Part shown: one piece after another, positions 41,000-49,146 of the stretch
Layout of the letters: each line of letters begins with the position of its first letter
How positions within the stretch are numbered: the stretch's first letter is position 1
Assembly: GCA_902793125.1 (NCBI GenBank)
Contig: CADBCC010000003.1
Coordinates: 104,478-168,477 of the forward strand
Direction of reading: 5' to 3'
Source: an uncultured Ruminococcus sp.
Lineage (GTDB): Bacteria > Bacillota > Clostridia > Oscillospirales > Acutalibacteraceae
DNA length: 64,000 bases
The notes under the pieces: generated by a model
Database searches by the model: none
Seen by the model: the letters and a program-made list of their open reading frames with translations, nothing else
What the model was told of the DNA's origin: nothing
Program-made: the position numbers and the translations under genes

Positions 41000-41245
41000 A
41001 TGTATAAAATTATAATCGGCGTTGACGGTATGATGTGCAATATGTGCGAAGCCCACGTCAACGACAAAATCAGAAACACTTTTAAAGTAAAAAAAGTCGA
41101 GTCTTCCCACTCAAAAAACGAAACTGTAATTATCGCTAAAGAGGAGATTTCTAAAGAAGCTCTTGAAAAGGCGATTGAGGAAACGGGCTACAAGCTCACT
41201 TCCTACAGCATTGAGCCCTATAAGAAAAAGGGATTATTTAAATAG
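41000..41245 (+). CDS. Small heavy-metal-associated (CopZ-like) domain protein
   Basis: 81 residues, one HMA ferredoxin-like fold. The metal motif reads GMMCNMCEAHV (residues about 10-20), matching the M-x-C-x-x-C copper/zinc/cadmium-binding loop. A short Lys-rich tail ends the protein. AAAGGAAAG precedes the ATG and ribF ends 14 bp upstream, suggesting co-transcription. No metal ATPase is in the window. Metal identity cannot be read; copper(I) chaperones are the best known members. Confidence 0.85.
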   Translation: MYKIIIGVDGMMCNMCEAHVNDKIRNTFKVKKVESSHSKNETVIIAKEEISKEALEKAIEETGYKLTSYSIEPYKKKGLFK

Positions 41246-41248
41246 TTT

Positions 41249-41284
41249 TAATGGGCTGCCGCAAAGTGATGCGGCAGCCCATTA
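41249..41284. terminator. Bidirectional terminator between the CopZ-like and suf genes
   Basis: Perfect 14-bp stem TAATGGGCTGCCGC/GCGGCAGCCCATTA around an 8-base loop, lying between two converging operons. Confidence 0.8.
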
Positions 41285-41328
41285 AATTTAAAAATATAAA
41301 TCAGTTTAAGTAATTCTCAATTAAAGAC

Positions 41329-42252
41329 TCATCTTAAAAATCCGTTAATAATTTCCTGTTCGGCTTCGGCTTCGGTTAAGCCTAAAGTCATAAGCTTTTC
41401 AATCTGCTCTCCGGCGATTTTTCCGATAGCCGCTTCGTGTACAAGCGCGGCGTCGACGTCGTTCGCCTCAAGCGCGGGAACGGCTAAGATTTTACCGTTG
41501 TCCATAATAATCGAGTCGCACTCGGTGTGACCTTTACATTCGGCGTTGCCGACGATTTTCGCCTCGAATTTCTGGAATGAATCATCCCTCGCGACGGCTC
41601 TCGATACAACGTCAGCGTTTGAGCCTTTACCGTTCAGACTTACCGTGTATACGCTGAACGCCTGCTGCTTATTATGCGTCATAAGTCTTTCTCTTACGAT
41701 TAAGCTCGCGCCCTCTTTCAGCTCAGCGATTGTAGTGCGGACTGTATCGTCCACTCCCTTAATCTGAACCATTTCCATTTCGACAGAGCTGTTTTCTTCC
41801 ATATAAACCTCTGTAACGGGATTTAAAATACGCTTTCCCGAACCTTCTCCCGAACCGAAATGTTTTTCAACATATTTTACCTTTGAATTTTTACCGACAA
41901 AAAACCTGTGTATTCCGTCGTGTTCGGAGTCGTGGTTTCCGCAGTTGTCAATTCCGCAGCCCGCTACAATTTCAACATCGGCGTTATCGCCTACATAAAA
42001 GTCGTTGTAAACTTCCTCTTTAAGTCCGCTTTCGGTCATAACAACGGGAATATGGACGCTCTCGTTTTTAGTTCCTTCTTTTATACGGATATCAATTCCG
42101 CTTACGTCTTTTTTCGGGATTATATCAATATTGGCGGAGGACTGGCGCGCGATTGACTCGCTGTTGGAACGGATATTGTACGCTCCGCCGGGAACGTCGG
42201 ATAAATCCGCGATTTCTTTTAACAGATACTTTTGCACTTTATCGAGTTTCAT
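41329..42252 (-). CDS. SufB/SufD-like Fe-S scaffold protein of a minimal system
   Basis: 307 residues, shorter than SufB (about 470) and SufD (about 400). The beta-helix core typical of the family is seen from about residue 90 (NVEIVAGCGIDNCGN-like, VYMEENSSVEMEMVQIKG) to SNADVVSRAVARDDSFQKF and CKGHTECDSIIMDNGK. The conserved end AALVHEAAIGKIAGEQIEKL with a Glu is present, then LTEAEAEQEIINGFLR. It overlaps sufC by one base (TGATG). No sufS, sufU, sufE or second SufB/D gene is adjacent, matching the two-gene SUF-like minimal (SMS) layout described in archaea and anaerobic bacteria. Role: assembling Fe-S clusters with the ATPase. Confidence 0.88.
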   Translation of the reverse strand: MKLDKVQKYLLKEIADLSDVPGGAYNIRSNSESIARQSSANIDIIPKKDVSGIDIRIKEGTKNESVHIPVVMTESGLKEEVYNDFYVGDNADVEIVAGCGIDNCGNHDSEHDGIHRFFVGKNSKVKYVEKHFGSGEGSGKRILNPVTEVYMEENSSVEMEMVQIKGVDDTVRTTIAELKEGASLIVRERLMTHNKQQAFSVYTVSLNGKGSNADVVSRAVARDDSFQKFEAKIVGNAECKGHTECDSIIMDNGKILAVPALEANDVDAALVHEAAIGKIAGEQIEKLMTLGLTEAEAEQEIINGFLR

Positions 42253-42989
42253 CAGCAGTCAACTCCTTTTTTAACACCTTTGCATTTTTCAACAGCCGAG
42301 GATGTTCCGATCAGCCCGGGTAACAGCTCGTCCTTTTTACCCTGTTTTTCAATTTCGCCGCCGCTTAATACAACGATTTCGTCGGCGATATTTAAAATTC
42401 TCTCCTGGTGCGAAATAATAAGAATAGACCTGTCTTTAATTTCTTCGCGCTGTCCCTTAAAAACATCAATAAGATTATTAAAACTCCAAAGATCAATACC
42501 CGCTTCGGGTTCATCGAAAACGGTAAGCAGAGATTTTCTCGCTAAAACTACAGCGATTTCAATACGCTTTAATTCTCCGCCCGAAAGGCTTGAGTTAACT
42601 TCTCTTTCAATATATTCTCTCGCGCAGAGTCCGACTAACGAAAGATACCCGCACGCCTCGGTTATTGTGAGTTCTTTCCCCGCGGAAAGTCTAATTAAAT
42701 CTATAACTCTTATTCCCTTGAATTTTACGGGCTGCTGAAACGCGAAGCCAATTCCGAGTTTAGCGCGTTCGGTTATATTCATTTCGGTAATATCCGTATC
42801 GTTAAAGAATATTTTGCCCTGAGTCGGTTTTTCGATTCCCGCGATAAGCTTAGCCAAAGTTGATTTTCCGCCGCCGTTGGGGCCTGTTATAACAATAAGC
42901 TTTCCGTCGGGAATTGTAAGATTTATATTTCTTATTATTTCTTTTTCGCCTGAGTTTACGTTAAACGATAAGTTTTCAATTTTCAGCAT
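42252..42989 (-). CDS. sufC: SufC-like ATPase of the Fe-S assembly system
   Basis: 245-residue soluble ABC ATPase. Walker A GPNGGGKST, signature NSSLSGGELKRIEIA (SufC-type SGGE rather than SGGQ), Walker B LTVFDEPEAGIDLW and the H-loop ISHQERIL. The FDEPEAGIDLW wording is close to the SufC hallmark DEIDSGLDID family position but differs, in line with the minimal-system branch. First gene of a two-gene operon with the SufB/D-like scaffold. AAAGGAT precedes the start. Confidence 0.9.
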   Translation of the reverse strand: MLKIENLSFNVNSGEKEIIRNINLTIPDGKLIVITGPNGGGKSTLAKLIAGIEKPTQGKIFFNDTDITEMNITERAKLGIGFAFQQPVKFKGIRVIDLIRLSAGKELTITEACGYLSLVGLCAREYIEREVNSSLSGGELKRIEIAVVLARKSLLTVFDEPEAGIDLWSFNNLIDVFKGQREEIKDRSILIISHQERILNIADEIVVLSGGEIEKQGKKDELLPGLIGTSSAVEKCKGVKKGVDC

Positions 42990-43082
42990 ATCCGTAAATC
43001 CTTTCTAACACGTGGATTTTATTATAACACAAGTTTCTGTTTTAGAAAAGAGTTTTATTCATAATTGTATCTGACTGCTAAA

Positions 43083-43137
43083 AACAAAAATACGGCCGGG
43101 AATCGGGTTTGAGTATTTTCAAACTATCTTCCCGGCC
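43083..43137 (-). terminator. Terminator of the feo operon
   Basis: Stem GGCCGGGAA/TTCCCGGCC with inner GTTTGAG/CAAAC pairing, followed on the minus strand by TATTTTTGTTTTT. Confidence 0.85.
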
Positions 43138-43159
43138 TAAACTTTTAATTATTCATTTT

Positions 43160-43321
43160 TCAATGGCATTTATTCTTCATTGGGCAATTCGCGCATCCGC
43201 AGGAGCAGGAGGCTTTGCCCTGTTTTTTCTTGCGCAAGCTGTTAAAAACAATTGCTCCGACAATCGCCGCAACAACAAACGCTACAACTATTGTGCCGAT
43301 ATTCTGAACTATAAATTCCAT
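43160..43321 (-). CDS. FeoB-associated Cys-rich membrane protein
   Basis: 53 residues, not reported at usual ORF cut-offs. One membrane helix (about 3-27: IVQNIGTIVVAFVVAAIVG) is followed by RKKKQGKAS and a Cys cluster CSCGCANC then KNKCH, five cysteines in all. This is the recognised small protein that trails feoB in many Firmicutes. AGGCTC-type GGAGGCTCT lies before its ATG, at the end of feoB. Likely helps FeoB handle Fe(II); the mechanism is not known. Confidence 0.9.
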   Translation of the reverse strand: MEFIVQNIGTIVVAFVVAAIVGAIVFNSLRKKKQGKASCSCGCANCPMKNKCH

Positions 43322-43329
43322 AGAGCCTC

Positions 43330-45765
43330 CTATACCGTTAATCTCTCCGCTTCCTTATACGGTCTTGCCATCATATAAATTATGAATACCGCAACCGCTG
43401 AAGCGGCGATTAAACCGAATACATTAAGTCCGCCTGTAAAAATCAAGCCGAACTGATAAATCATAAGCGATACCGCATAAGCAAAAACACACTGGTAAGC
43501 GATAGCGAATGTCGTCCATTTAGCGGAGTTCATCTCGCGTCTTATAGCGCCGATAGCCGCAAAGCATGGAGCGCAAAGCAGGTTGAACGCAAGGAAGCTG
43601 TACGCCGCGAGAGGAGTAAGTCCGCCGAAGTCGAGCACGCCGAATACGCCCACAACTTCTTCTTTCGCTACAAGTCCCATAATAGTCGCGATAGCCGCCT
43701 TGATATCCGCGAAGCCCAGGGGAGCGAATATCCACTGAACAGCGTTTCCGATTGCTCCTAAAATACTGTTTTCAAGCGGTAGATCCTGGAAGAATCCGAA
43801 GGACGTTCCGCTCCAACCGAAGCTTTTTCCCGCCCAGATTAATATGGATGCAAGAAGGATAATCGTACCCGCTTTTTTGATAAAGCTCCAGCCTCTCTCC
43901 CACATCGAACGTAAAACATTGCCCACGGTCGGAAGGTGGTACGCGGGAAGCTCCATAACGAACGGCGCGGGGTCGCCCGCGAACATCTTAGTCTTTTTAA
44001 GCATAATTCCCGAAACTACAATTGACGCCATTCCGAGGAAATATGCGCTCGGCGCTACCCACCAGGCGCCGCCGAACAGCGCTACGGAAATCATCGCGAT
44101 AATCGGAAGCTTTGCTCCGCAGGGGATGAATGTTGTAGTCATAATCGTCATACGGCGGTCGCGCTCGTTTTCAATCGTACGCGACGCCATAATTCCCGGA
44201 ACACCGCAACCCGTACCGATAAGCATAGGGATAAAGCTTTTTCCCGAAAGTCCGAATTTTCTGAATATTCTGTCCATAACGAAGGCTATACGCGCCATAT
44301 ACCCGCACGCTTCAAGGAACGCAAGGAAGATAAACAAGACTAAAATCTGCGGAACAAATCCGAGTACGGCTCCGACACCTCCGACAATACCGTCAAGCAC
44401 TAAACTCTTGAGCCAGTCGGCGCAGTTAATCGCGTCAAGACCTCCGCTTACAAGACTTTTAACGCTCGGTATCCAGATTCCGTACTTGCTTTCATCAACG
44501 GGATTATCAATTTCTCCGTCTTCATTTAGCGGCAGGTATTTATCAATATCGTAAACTTTTATCTTTTTATTTTCTTCGCCCCGGTAAAATTCATCATGAT
44601 AACTGTTATACGTTTCTTCAAACGCGCCGTAATCTTTTTCATCGAACGCGTCATTTAATTCCGACGCGCCTTTTATGTTTTCATCTTCAGCGGCGCTGTC
44701 TAAAATCTTTCCGAGTTCTTCATTACTGAAAATATTTTTATCCGCCCATTTATCGGTTGCCTCGTCATATTCAACCTGGCCCGTCTGAAACAGTCTCCAG
44801 CCTTCGTCGCCGAAAACTCCGTCGTTCATCCAGTCGGTAAGAATTGTTCCGACAGTCGTTACCGATACATAGTAAACAATAATCATTATAACGGCGAATA
44901 TAGGAAGAGCCAAAAAGCGGTTGGTTACGACTTTATCAATTTTATCCGAAGTTGTAAGGCTTCCGCGGTTGTGTTTTTTGTAGCAGGCTTTTATAACCTC
45001 GGCTATGTAAATATATCTTTCGTTCGTAATAATACTTTCGGAGTCGTCGTCAAGCTCACGCTCGGCGGCTTCAATATCCTTTTCAATATGCTTAAGTTTT
45101 TCTTCGGGAATGTTAAGTTTCTCAAGAACTTTTTCGTCGCGCTCAAAAATTTTAATTGCGTACCAGCGCTGCTGTTCCTCGGGCATATCGTGTAAAACGG
45201 TAGCCTCCTCAATATGAGCCAAAGCGTGCTCAACAGGTCCGCTGAAACTGTGCTGGGGCACGGTTTTTTCCGCGTTCGCCGCGGCAATGGCTGCTTGGGC
45301 GGCTTCTTCTATTCCCGTATTTTTAAGCGCTGAAATCTCAACAACTTTACAGCCCAATTGACGGGAAAGCTCCTCTATATTAATTTTATCGTCGTTTTTA
45401 CGGACTACGTCCATCATATTTACCGCTACAACTACGGGAATACCGAGTTCGGTAAGCTGGGTTGTAAGGTAAAGATTTCGCTCGAGGTTTGTACCGTCGA
45501 CAATATTTAAAATAACGTCAGGCCATTCCTCGATAAGATATTTTCGGGCTACAACTTCCTCAAGCGTGTAGGGCGAAAGCGAGTAAATTCCCGGAAGGTC
45601 CGTAATAATTACGTCCTTATGTTTTTTTAGTTTTCCTTCCTTCTTCTCAACCGTAACGCCTGGCCAGTTTCCGACAAACTGGTTTGAACCTGTAAGCGCG
45701 TTAAACAGCGTTGTCTTTCCGCTGTTTGGGTTACCCGCAAGGGCAATTCTTATACTCATTTTCAT
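43330..45765 (-). CDS. feoB: Ferrous iron transporter FeoB
   Basis: GTP-dependent Fe(II) importer in the membrane, 811 residues. N-terminal G domain: GNPNSGKTT (G1), DLPG (G3), NMMD (G4). Membrane part has Gate motifs GCGVPGIMASRTIEN and IPCGAKLPI. Between the first membrane helix (about 280-300) and the next (about 445) there is an acidic insert of roughly 95-110 residues, predicted outside the membrane, that usual FeoB lacks. Two in-frame ATG codons at 45765 and 45759 share the GAAAGGAA site; the first is listed but the second has better spacing. A palindrome like those before feoA overlaps its leader. Confidence 0.94.
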   Translation of the reverse strand: MKMSIRIALAGNPNSGKTTLFNALTGSNQFVGNWPGVTVEKKEGKLKKHKDVIITDLPGIYSLSPYTLEEVVARKYLIEEWPDVILNIVDGTNLERNLYLTTQLTELGIPVVVAVNMMDVVRKNDDKINIEELSRQLGCKVVEISALKNTGIEEAAQAAIAAANAEKTVPQHSFSGPVEHALAHIEEATVLHDMPEEQQRWYAIKIFERDEKVLEKLNIPEEKLKHIEKDIEAAERELDDDSESIITNERYIYIAEVIKACYKKHNRGSLTTSDKIDKVVTNRFLALPIFAVIMIIVYYVSVTTVGTILTDWMNDGVFGDEGWRLFQTGQVEYDEATDKWADKNIFSNEELGKILDSAAEDENIKGASELNDAFDEKDYGAFEETYNSYHDEFYRGEENKKIKVYDIDKYLPLNEDGEIDNPVDESKYGIWIPSVKSLVSGGLDAINCADWLKSLVLDGIVGGVGAVLGFVPQILVLFIFLAFLEACGYMARIAFVMDRIFRKFGLSGKSFIPMLIGTGCGVPGIMASRTIENERDRRMTIMTTTFIPCGAKLPIIAMISVALFGGAWWVAPSAYFLGMASIVVSGIMLKKTKMFAGDPAPFVMELPAYHLPTVGNVLRSMWERGWSFIKKAGTIILLASILIWAGKSFGWSGTSFGFFQDLPLENSILGAIGNAVQWIFAPLGFADIKAAIATIMGLVAKEEVVGVFGVLDFGGLTPLAAYSFLAFNLLCAPCFAAIGAIRREMNSAKWTTFAIAYQCVFAYAVSLMIYQFGLIFTGGLNVFGLIAASAVAVFIIYMMARPYKEAERLTV

Positions 45766-45779
45766 TTTCCTTTCTTGTA

Positions 45780-45795
45780 GTTAGTTACAACTAAT
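45780..45795. promoter_or_regulatory. Iron-regulator-like palindrome upstream of feoB
   Basis: GTTAGTTACAACTAAT, matching GTTAG-N6-CTAAC with one end base changed. It lies 15 bp before the feoB start and repeats the pattern seen twice ahead of feoA. Confidence 0.6.
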
Positions 45796-45907
45796 TAACA
45801 ATTCAAAAGACAGAGCGCGGCAAAGCGCTCCTAAGTTTTTGTTTTCGCTCTTGCGCGCAAAAGCGACGGCTGAGCGAAAGCAGGACGCGTTGATTAAACG
45901 CGCTCTC

Positions 45908-46129
45908 TTATTCAACTTCAATCATTTCGGCGTCGGCTTTTCTAAGCGAAAGCTCATAGCCTCGTACTGTTATTTCAACGGGATCTCCCAAGGGGGCAAC
46001 TTTTCGGATACTTATTTCAACGCCTTTGGTAATACCCATATCCATAATTCTGCGTTTTACGGCGCCCTGTCCGTTTAGCTTTACAACTTTTACGGTTTCG
46101 CCGATTTTCGCTTCTTTTAAAGTTTTCAT
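45908..46129 (-). CDS. feoA: FeoA-domain protein, second copy
   Basis: 73-residue SH3-like protein thought to assist FeoB. Family features: MKTLKEAKIGETVKVVKLNG, then KRRIMDMGITKGVEISIRK, APLGDPVEITVRGYELSLRK, each a hallmark FeoA segment (given as key pieces). AAGGAGGGTGAAA precedes the start. It lies 14 bp after the first feoA and 142 bp ahead of feoB; that gap contains another operator-like palindrome and GC-rich inverted repeats. Confidence 0.93.
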   Translation of the reverse strand: MKTLKEAKIGETVKVVKLNGQGAVKRRIMDMGITKGVEISIRKVAPLGDPVEITVRGYELSLRKADAEMIEVE

Positions 46130-46143
46130 ACTTTCACCCTCCT

Positions 46144-46362
46144 TTATACCATAATCTTCATCGCCATCTCTTTACTTATGGCAACGCGCGATTCTTTTAC
46201 GTTAACAATAACATTTCCGCCGATTGCCGAAACCACCGTAACATCTCCGCCGACAACGAAGCCGAGATTTTCGAGATGCTTTTTAGTCTCGGGCAGTCCG
46301 CCGATTTTCTTTATGATGTTTGTCTCATTCACGTTCGCAAGCGCAAGAGGCATCATATTCAT
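46144..46362 (-). CDS. feoA: FeoA-domain protein, first copy
   Basis: 72 residues; SH3-like FeoA fold (MPLALANVNETNIIKKIGG, ENLGFVVGGDVTVVSAIGGN, VNVKESRVAISKEMAMKI). It differs clearly from the second copy: it lacks the MDMG-type loop and reads HLENLGF there. Two diverged feoA genes before feoB are common in Clostridia and may form a hetero-complex. AAGGAGAGT precedes the ATG. First gene of the operon, directly behind the promoter and the paired palindromes. Confidence 0.9.
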   Translation of the reverse strand: MNMMPLALANVNETNIIKKIGGLPETKKHLENLGFVVGGDVTVVSAIGGNVIVNVKESRVAISKEMAMKIMV

Positions 46363-46376
46363 ACTCTCCTTAATGC

Positions 46377-46392
46377 GTTAGTTAAAACTAAC
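46377..46392. promoter_or_regulatory. Iron-regulator-like palindrome 1 before feoA
   Basis: GTTAGTTAAAACTAAC, a palindrome with perfect outer GTTAGTT/AACTAAC arms, 14 bp before feoA and downstream of its -10. Resembles DtxR/IdeR/MntR-type sites (TTAGG-CTAA kind). Confidence 0.68.
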
Positions 46393-46410
46393 TTTTAACC
46401 CTTTACAAAA

Positions 46411-46426
46411 GTTAGCAACAGCTAAC
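46411..46426. promoter_or_regulatory. Iron-regulator-like palindrome 2 before feoA
   Basis: GTTAGCAACAGCTAAC, arms GTTAGC/GCTAAC. Its centre lies 34 bp from that of palindrome 1, about three helical turns. Directly after the -10 of the feo promoter, so a bound protein would block transcription. Confidence 0.68.
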
Positions 46427-46435
46427 CCTGTGTAT

Positions 46436-46464
46436 ATTATATGACATTGTTATTATTTTGTCAA
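46436..46464 (-). promoter_or_regulatory. Promoter of the feo operon
   Basis: Minus strand consensus TTGACA (46464-46459), exactly 17 bp, consensus TATAAT (46441-46436). A perfect promoter followed by two palindromes suggests a strong gene held off by an iron repressor. Confidence 0.85.
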
Positions 46465-46487
46465 GAACTTTTTGTTTTCTTAGTAAA

Positions 46488-46521
46488 GCGCGGAGTCGGA
46501 GCAACGCTCCGCCTCCGCGGC
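46488..46521 (-). terminator. Hairpin after rnfB, probable terminator
   Basis: GC-rich stem GCGGAG..GGAGC / GCTCC..CTCCGC around AAC. On the minus strand only CTTTACT follows, so the T-run is poor. Confidence 0.55.
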
Positions 46522-46556
46522 ATTTCTTTTATTTACGAACTGATTATTTCCGCTTT

Positions 46557-47351
46557 TTATTTAATTATCCCGATACCCTGTGTTGTACAGTTTTCAACGC
46601 AGGCGCCGCAGTTTGTACATTTTTCGTAGTCGATAACCGCGACGTTATCAATTACCTTAATCGCTTGTGCGGGACAAACTTTCTCGCATTTACGGCAGCC
46701 GATACAGCCTTTCTTACAAACTTTTCTTGTAACTGCGCCCTTATCCTTATTACTGCAAAGCACAGCATAATTTTTTGTATCGGGCACAAGCGAGATTAAT
46801 TTATTCGGACAGGTCTTTACGCAGAGTCCGCAGCCGACGCAGTCGGCGCGGCAGACCTGAGCGATTCCGTTTTTAATAACAATCGCGTCGTTGGGACAGA
46901 CGTTTTTACAGTCGCCGAAACCGACGCATCCGAAGACGCATTTTCCTTTTCCGCCGAAGAGCAGTTTAGCCGCCGAGCAGGTTTCTATTCCATAGTAATC
47001 GACGTTATCCTCAGTATTTTCGCAGTCGCCGGAACAATGCACCACGGCAACCTGTTCAACAACATCCTCGAACTCTTTTCCCAGTATATCGCTGAGCTGG
47101 TGCGATACCGCGTCCGCTCCGGGAACACATAAATTAGTCGGTGTGGTTTCATTTTCCACAAGCGCTTTAGCGTAGCCGTCGCAGCCCGCGAATCCGCAGG
47201 CGCCGCAGTTGGCTCCCGGGAGACATTCCCTTACTTTCGGGAGTCTTTCATCTTCTTTTACCGCCATAAGTTTAGAAGCCGTAACCAAAACAACTGCGCA
47301 TATAAGTCCGATAATTACAACGGGTATAACCGCCGCCAAAATTACGTTCAT
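46557..47351 (-). CDS. rnfB: Rnf complex subunit RnfB
   Basis: Ferredoxin-accepting iron-sulfur subunit of the ion-pumping ferredoxin:NAD oxidoreductase. 264 residues from the ATG at 47351, preceded by GGGGAGGT; an upstream in-frame ATG adds 11 residues without support. An N-terminal membrane helix (about 3-23), then the 4Fe-4S motif CGACGFAGCDGYAKAL, and three or more ferredoxin-type clusters: CVGCGLCVKTCP, CIGCRKCEKVCP, CTNCGACVENC. Last gene of rnfCDGEAB, 13 bp after rnfA. Confidence 0.95.
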   Translation of the reverse strand: MNVILAAVIPVVIIGLICAVVLVTASKLMAVKEDERLPKVRECLPGANCGACGFAGCDGYAKALVENETTPTNLCVPGADAVSHQLSDILGKEFEDVVEQVAVVHCSGDCENTEDNVDYYGIETCSAAKLLFGGKGKCVFGCVGFGDCKNVCPNDAIVIKNGIAQVCRADCVGCGLCVKTCPNKLISLVPDTKNYAVLCSNKDKGAVTRKVCKKGCIGCRKCEKVCPAQAIKVIDNVAVIDYEKCTNCGACVENCTTQGIGIIK

Positions 47352-47364
47352 TTTACGACCTCCC

Positions 47365-47961
47365 CTACGCGAACATATTCTCAATCACTCCGCCGAAGCC
47401 CATAAACGACAGCGAAGTAATTGAAGCCGCAACCAAGGTTATGGGAAGCCCCTTAAACGACTTGGGTATATCCGCTCCCTCTAATTTGCTTCTTACTCCC
47501 GAGAACATAATCATCGCGAGCATAAAGCCGAGTCCCGAACCGAGTGAGTTAACCATAGATTCGGCGAAAGTATATCCCTCGTCGATATTCAGAATTGTAA
47601 CGCCTAAAATCGCGCAGTTCGTTGTAATTAGCGGAAGATAAACCCCAAGCGATTTATGAAGCGCGGGAACATACCTTTTAAGTACAATTTCAACAAGCTG
47701 TACGAGCGCCGCAATTACGAGGATGAACACGATAGTCTGCAGATAGCCTAAGTTGTTCGGATTTAAAAGGAACATCTGAATCGGCCATGTGACGGCGGTC
47801 GCAATCATCATAACAAAAATTACCGCCAAACTCATTCCCGTTGCGGAATCTAACTTTTTACTTACACCCAAAAACGGACATATTCCGAGGAATCTCGAGA
47901 GAATATAGTTATTTATAAATACTGCCGAAAGGAGGATAATAATAAGCTTAATCAACTGCAA
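47365..47961 (-). CDS. rnfA: Rnf complex membrane subunit RnfA
   Basis: 198-residue integral membrane protein with six hydrophobic helices. Hallmarks: NNYILSRFLGICPFLGVSKK near the start (with the Cys of the intramembrane Fe-S site shared with RnfE) and TNCAILGV in the fourth helix. Overlaps rnfE by 14 bp. Confidence 0.95.
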   Translation of the reverse strand: MQLIKLIIILLSAVFINNYILSRFLGICPFLGVSKKLDSATGMSLAVIFVMMIATAVTWPIQMFLLNPNNLGYLQTIVFILVIAALVQLVEIVLKRYVPALHKSLGVYLPLITTNCAILGVTILNIDEGYTFAESMVNSLGSGLGFMLAMIMFSGVRSKLEGADIPKSFKGLPITLVAASITSLSFMGFGGVIENMFA

Positions 47962-48625
47962 CTACCTCCTTTTCGCTTTTTGCCTTGCAGATTTCTGCCG
48001 AAGGACATCCCGCGCATCCAATCTTTTTCTTAGCTTTATCGGGGCTGATTTTATTTACAAGAGCTATAAGAAGTCCGAATACAAAGAATCCGCCCGGAGC
48101 CATTGTAAGGATAGAAATATTGTTATCCGAAAGCACGGGTATAGCCATTCCGAACCATGTTCCGCTTCCGAAAATCTCGCGGATTGAACCCATTAAAACG
48201 AGTGTAAGGGTAAAGCCCGCGCCCATTCCGAGCCCGTCTATTGCAGAATCAATTATATTGTTTTTCTGGGCGAACATTTCGGCTCTTCCTAAGATAATAC
48301 AGTTTACCACTATAAGCGGAAGATAAATTCCGAGCGCGTTATCCAGCACGGGAGCAAAAGCTTTTACAAGCATCTGCACCATTGTTACAAATCCCGCGAT
48401 TAAAACGATAAAGCAGGGGATTCTGACTTTATCGGGAATAACTTTTCTCAGCGCCGAAATTACAATATTCGAGCAAAGCAATACAACCGTTGCTGCCGCG
48501 CCCATTCCGAGCGCGCTCATTACATTTGTAGAGGTGGCGAGCGTCGGACAGGTTCCGAGAACTAAAACCAAAACAGGGTTTTCTTGTATAATACCTTTTG
48601 AAAAATTCTGCAGTTTAGTCATCAC
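47948..48625 (-). CDS. rnfE: Rnf complex membrane subunit RnfE
   Basis: 225 residues. Six helices like RnfA, with VLVLGTCPTLATSTN near the start and VNCIILGRAEMFA later, each carrying the Cys thought to bind the membrane Fe-S centre. The C-terminal about 20 residues add CAGCPSAEICKAK, a Cys-rich tail that I do not expect in every RnfE. Overlaps rnfG by four bases. Confidence 0.94.
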   Translation of the reverse strand: MMTKLQNFSKGIIQENPVLVLVLGTCPTLATSTNVMSALGMGAAATVVLLCSNIVISALRKVIPDKVRIPCFIVLIAGFVTMVQMLVKAFAPVLDNALGIYLPLIVVNCIILGRAEMFAQKNNIIDSAIDGLGMGAGFTLTLVLMGSIREIFGSGTWFGMAIPVLSDNNISILTMAPGGFFVFGLLIALVNKISPDKAKKKIGCAGCPSAEICKAKSEKEVVAVD

Positions 48626-49146
48626 TTCGCCCCCTTTACCATATCGTATGCCTTAAACGCGTCTTTAACCGCCTTAATGTAGGCGTTCGAGGAAATTGTC
48701 GCTCCGGAAACCGCGTCAACTTCATCTACTGTTTTTTCGCTTTTCCCCGAATACTGCTTTCTGTACGAATCTTCGGCAGTTTTGGAGCCGAGTCCGCTCG
48801 TTTCGGAGTGGGAAAGCGTTTTTGTCTGTTCAATTTCTCCGTCGGAGTTAATACCGCAAATCAGCTTCATATCTCCGCCGTAACCTTTAACGGTCAGCAT
48901 AAACACATAGCCTGCGCCGTTTTTCGCTTTATAGATTTCCGTTACACATTCGGGAAGTTTTTTAACATTCATAAGCTCGAAGTCATCCGCGTCGGAGAGC
49001 ACTTCCATTCTCGCCTGCGCCGCGGCTTTTTCGTCAGCCGCTTTTATTATCGGAGCCGTAACGGAGTTAATATAAGCCAAAAGCGCCGTTACGACAAAGC
49101 ATATACAAACAAGTACCGCAACCGGTTTTATAATATCTTTTTTCAT
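48622..49146 (-). CDS. rnfG: Rnf complex subunit RnfG
   Basis: 174 residues. One N-terminal membrane helix (about 8-25), then an FMN-binding domain on the outer face. The covalent FMN site is expected at the Thr of SGATISSNAY (about residue 151). Overlaps rnfD and rnfE by four bases each, so the order is tightly coupled. Confidence 0.94.
   Translation of the reverse strand: MKKDIIKPVAVLVCICFVVTALLAYINSVTAPIIKAADEKAAAQARMEVLSDADDFELMNVKKLPECVTEIYKAKNGAGYVFMLTVKGYGGDMKLICGINSDGEIEQTKTLSHSETSGLGSKTAEDSYRKQYSGKSEKTVDEVDAVSGATISSNAYIKAVKDAFKAYDMVKGAK

Noticed and set aside
43109-43378. Plus-strand ORF of 89 residues
   Set aside because: Antisense to the FeoB-associated Cys-rich gene and the feo terminator; it has no ribosome site.
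43844-44554. Plus-strand ORF of 236 residues opposite feoB
   Set aside because: Shadow of feoB on the other strand; feoB motifs explain the region.
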